From assembly GCA_025352345.1 (NCBI GenBank), contig JANXTP010000291.1, forward strand, positions 1 through 28,189: a DNA stretch of 28,189 bases, in the 5' to 3' direction. The position numbers were made by a program, and so were the translations under genes. Below are positions 26,802 to 28,189 of this stretch, piece by piece (positions within the stretch are counted from its first letter, which is position 1; every line of letters begins with the position of its first letter). This DNA is from Burkholderiales bacterium. Lineage in GTDB: Bacteria; Pseudomonadota; Gammaproteobacteria; Burkholderiales; Burkholderiaceae_C. The notes under the pieces were generated by a model that was not told the DNA's origin, made no database searches, and saw only the letters and a program-made list of their open reading frames with translations.

Positions 26802-26843
26802 GGGGGTGCCTCCTGAGACCGAGAGATGAGGATGCCGTTGCGC

Positions 26844-27344
26844 TTATTGCTTGGCGAAGTTGTTCACCAGCTTGGCCAACCCGCTGTCACAGAGGGCCTC
26901 GACCGCGTGGGTGGAGTAACTGGTGTCTGCACCTTCGGGCGCATCGAAGGTGGACGTCCACTTCAGCAGGGTCTTGCCTTCCGGCGTGGCGTTCAGCGCG
27001 ATGGTGCCCGTGTAGTTCACGACGGGGAGCGGGCCACGAACGATGGTGTAGCTGTAGCTGGTCTTCGCGGCATCGTAGGCGGTCAGCTGTTCGATGATCG
27101 TCTTCTTGCTGTCGGCCAGTGTCAGCAGCCGGCGCGTACCCACTTTGGTGCCTGCGCCATTGAGCTCGCTCTTGCTGACGGCCGGATGCCACACGTCGAG
27201 TGCGTTGAAGTTGCCGACCAGCTTCCAGACGGTGGCCGGGGTGCTGTCGATCGTGACTTCACGCGTCACGGACAAGGTGCCGGCCGCATGGCTGCTGCCA
27301 GCTACCAGCAAGGCAGCGGCGACGGTGAGTTTGAGGGCATTCAT
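26844..27344 (-). CDS. Exported SRPBCC-fold protein (first of tandem pair)
   Basis: A 166-aa paralogue of the next gene, about half identical by eye over the shared domain. It starts with a signal peptide (MNALKLTVAAALLVAGSSHA). The SRPBCC domain shows STPATVWKLVGNFNALDVWHP, GPLPVVNYTGTIAL and TLLKWTSTFDA, in the same order as the paralogue. It ends directly after the last helix (KLVNNFAKQ) without an Ala/Pro tail. The ATG at 27344 is chosen because the signal peptide begins there; upstream frame to 27491 is unconserved. The Shine-Dalgarno is weak. The ligand is unknown. Confidence 0.85.
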   Translation of the reverse strand: MNALKLTVAAALLVAGSSHAAGTLSVTREVTIDSTPATVWKLVGNFNALDVWHPAVSKSELNGAGTKVGTRRLLTLADSKKTIIEQLTAYDAAKTSYSYTIVRGPLPVVNYTGTIALNATPEGKTLLKWTSTFDAPEGADTSYSTHAVEALCDSGLAKLVNNFAKQ

Positions 27345-27505
27345 CTGAAAAGTTTCTCCGTGTCCAGGCGTAAGGATGAGACCATGGCAGCGACGTGAAT
27401 CGATGCGTGCAATCGCGCATTCTGGGAGCTTCACCCCTGCACCGCAATACGCGAGAACGCGGCATCGGTGTTGCGGATTCCCCCGAACCATCAGATTCTC
27501 GTCGA

Positions 27506-27528
27506 TGTGTCAGCCTGTTTCTGACACA
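27506..27528. promoter_or_regulatory. Perfect inverted repeat, candidate operator
   Basis: TGTGTCAG and CTGACACA are perfect 8-base arms around CCTGTTT, in the 295-base divergent gap (27345-27639) between the SRPBCC pair and ybiB. No T-run follows, so it looks more like a regulator site than a terminator. The remaining gap shows nothing else recognisable. Confidence 0.4.
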
Positions 27529-27639
27529 AGACCTGGGCCTGGAAATTGCCTCACAGGTTTGACCGGCTGGCCCGCTGACCTGCGGGTCTCCGGCCTTTTC
27601 CCCATCACCGTCCTTGCTGAACACCGCCACCATCAGGCC

Positions 27640-28189
27640 ATGAGCATCGCCCCGTACATCAAGGAAATCGGCCGCGGCAAAGAAGGCGCCCGGTCGCTGA
27701 ACAGCGAACAGGCCGAAGACCTGATGGGCCAGGTCCTCGATGGCCGGGTCAGCGATCTCGAAGTGGGCGCCTTCGCGATGGCGATGCGCATCAAGGGAGA
27801 GTCGACCGATGAGTTGCTCGGCTTCCTGCGTGCAACGCACCAGCGCTGCCTTCCCATCAGTCCGGACGGCCCGGCGGTGATCCTGCCGTCGTACAACGGG
27901 GCCCGCAAGCTGCCCAATCTGACGGCGCTGCTGGCTTTGTTGGTGGCGCAGGATGGCACCCCGGTGCTGGTGCACGGGCCAGCCTGCGACCCGGGTCGCG
28001 TCACCACCGCGTCGGTCTTCCACGACCTGGGCCTGCCGGTCGCACGCGATGCCGAGGACGTACTCCACGGCTGGGCGCGCCGCGAGCCGGTGTTCATGGC
28101 GACCGCCACGCTGTGCCCGCCATTGGCTCGCCTGCTGGATGTGCGCTGGGTGGTCGGCCTGCGCAACCCGGGCCACACCGTGGCCAAAC
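27640..28189 (+). CDS. ybiB: YbiB family nucleic-acid-binding protein (3' end missing)
   Basis: YbiB (TrpD2) resembles anthranilate phosphoribosyltransferase but binds nucleic acids in E. coli, where it is part of the SOS response. The frame is open from the ATG at 27640 to the window end, giving 183 residues of an expected 320 or so. It starts YIKEIGRGKEGARSLNSEQA, then the N-terminal helical domain DLMGQVLDGRVSDLEVGAFA and AMRIKGES. LPSYNGARKLPNLTALLALL and TPVLVHGPACDPGRVTTASV mark the start of the central domain. The anthranilate phosphoribosyltransferase phosphate-loop pattern is not intact, which fits YbiB rather than TrpD. It is divergent from the SRPBCC pair. Confidence 0.9.
   Translation, partial: MSIAPYIKEIGRGKEGARSLNSEQAEDLMGQVLDGRVSDLEVGAFAMAMRIKGESTDELLGFLRATHQRCLPISPDGPAVILPSYNGARKLPNLTALLALLVAQDGTPVLVHGPACDPGRVTTASVFHDLGLPVARDAEDVLHGWARREPVFMATATLCPPLARLLDVRWVVGLRNPGHTVAK

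Overview
The window reads as a high-GC chromosome segment of a betaproteobacterium, most likely Burkholderiales of the Rubrivivax/Leptothrix/Methylibium type. This rests on the rpsA-ihfB-lapA-lapB order, the zapA-6S RNA linkage and codon use; the genus is a guess. No phage, IS transposase, CRISPR array, tRNA or rRNA was found.

Positions 1-10565 (+ strand) run from the 3' part of rpsA through ihfB, lapA and lapB into a tightly packed cell-envelope cluster. This holds an MsbA-type lipid flippase, two GT4 glycosyltransferases around a GT9 heptosyltransferase-like protein, a protein with bacterial (poly)sialyltransferase motifs, and an O-antigen-ligase-family membrane protein. Nearly every junction is an ATGA/GTGA overlap or a gap of a few bases. 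LapA/LapB (control and assembly of LPS), lipid A-core flipping, core or oligosaccharide glycosylation and ligation therefore look co-expressed.

Positions 10566-10926 carry no gene. They hold a 317-bp imperfect palindrome (10614-10930) whose two ends form the same hairpin with compensatory base changes. It lies between convergent genes and supplies the stop codon of the downstream one. Positions 10927-12680 (- strand) are two translationally coupled transglutaminase-like proteins. A divergent zinc-ribbon SAM methyltransferase follows (12945-13904, +).

Positions 13929-24050 (- strand) are mainly a cobalamin uptake and salvage operon under an AdoCbl-type riboswitch. In transcription order: riboswitch, btuB, cobU, btuF, btuC, btuD, cobT, cobS, cobC. 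It imports corrinoids across both membranes, activates cobinamide and attaches the lower ligand; no de novo corrin-ring genes are present. Downstream on the same strand lie an Nramp-related transporter with no canonical start codon and an altered metal site, and a DUF1345-like membrane protein broken by one in-frame TGA.

Positions 24120-24928 (+) are a small coiled-coil protein, zapA and 6S RNA (ssrS). Positions 24975-27344 (-) are a PAS-GGDEF protein with a degenerate active site but an intact RxxD inhibitory-site motif, and two tandem exported SRPBCC-fold paralogues. The window ends inside ybiB (+). The strongest leads are the covarying palindromic element, the sialyltransferase-like gene, the degenerate GGDEF protein, the odd Nramp gene and the interrupted DUF1345 gene.
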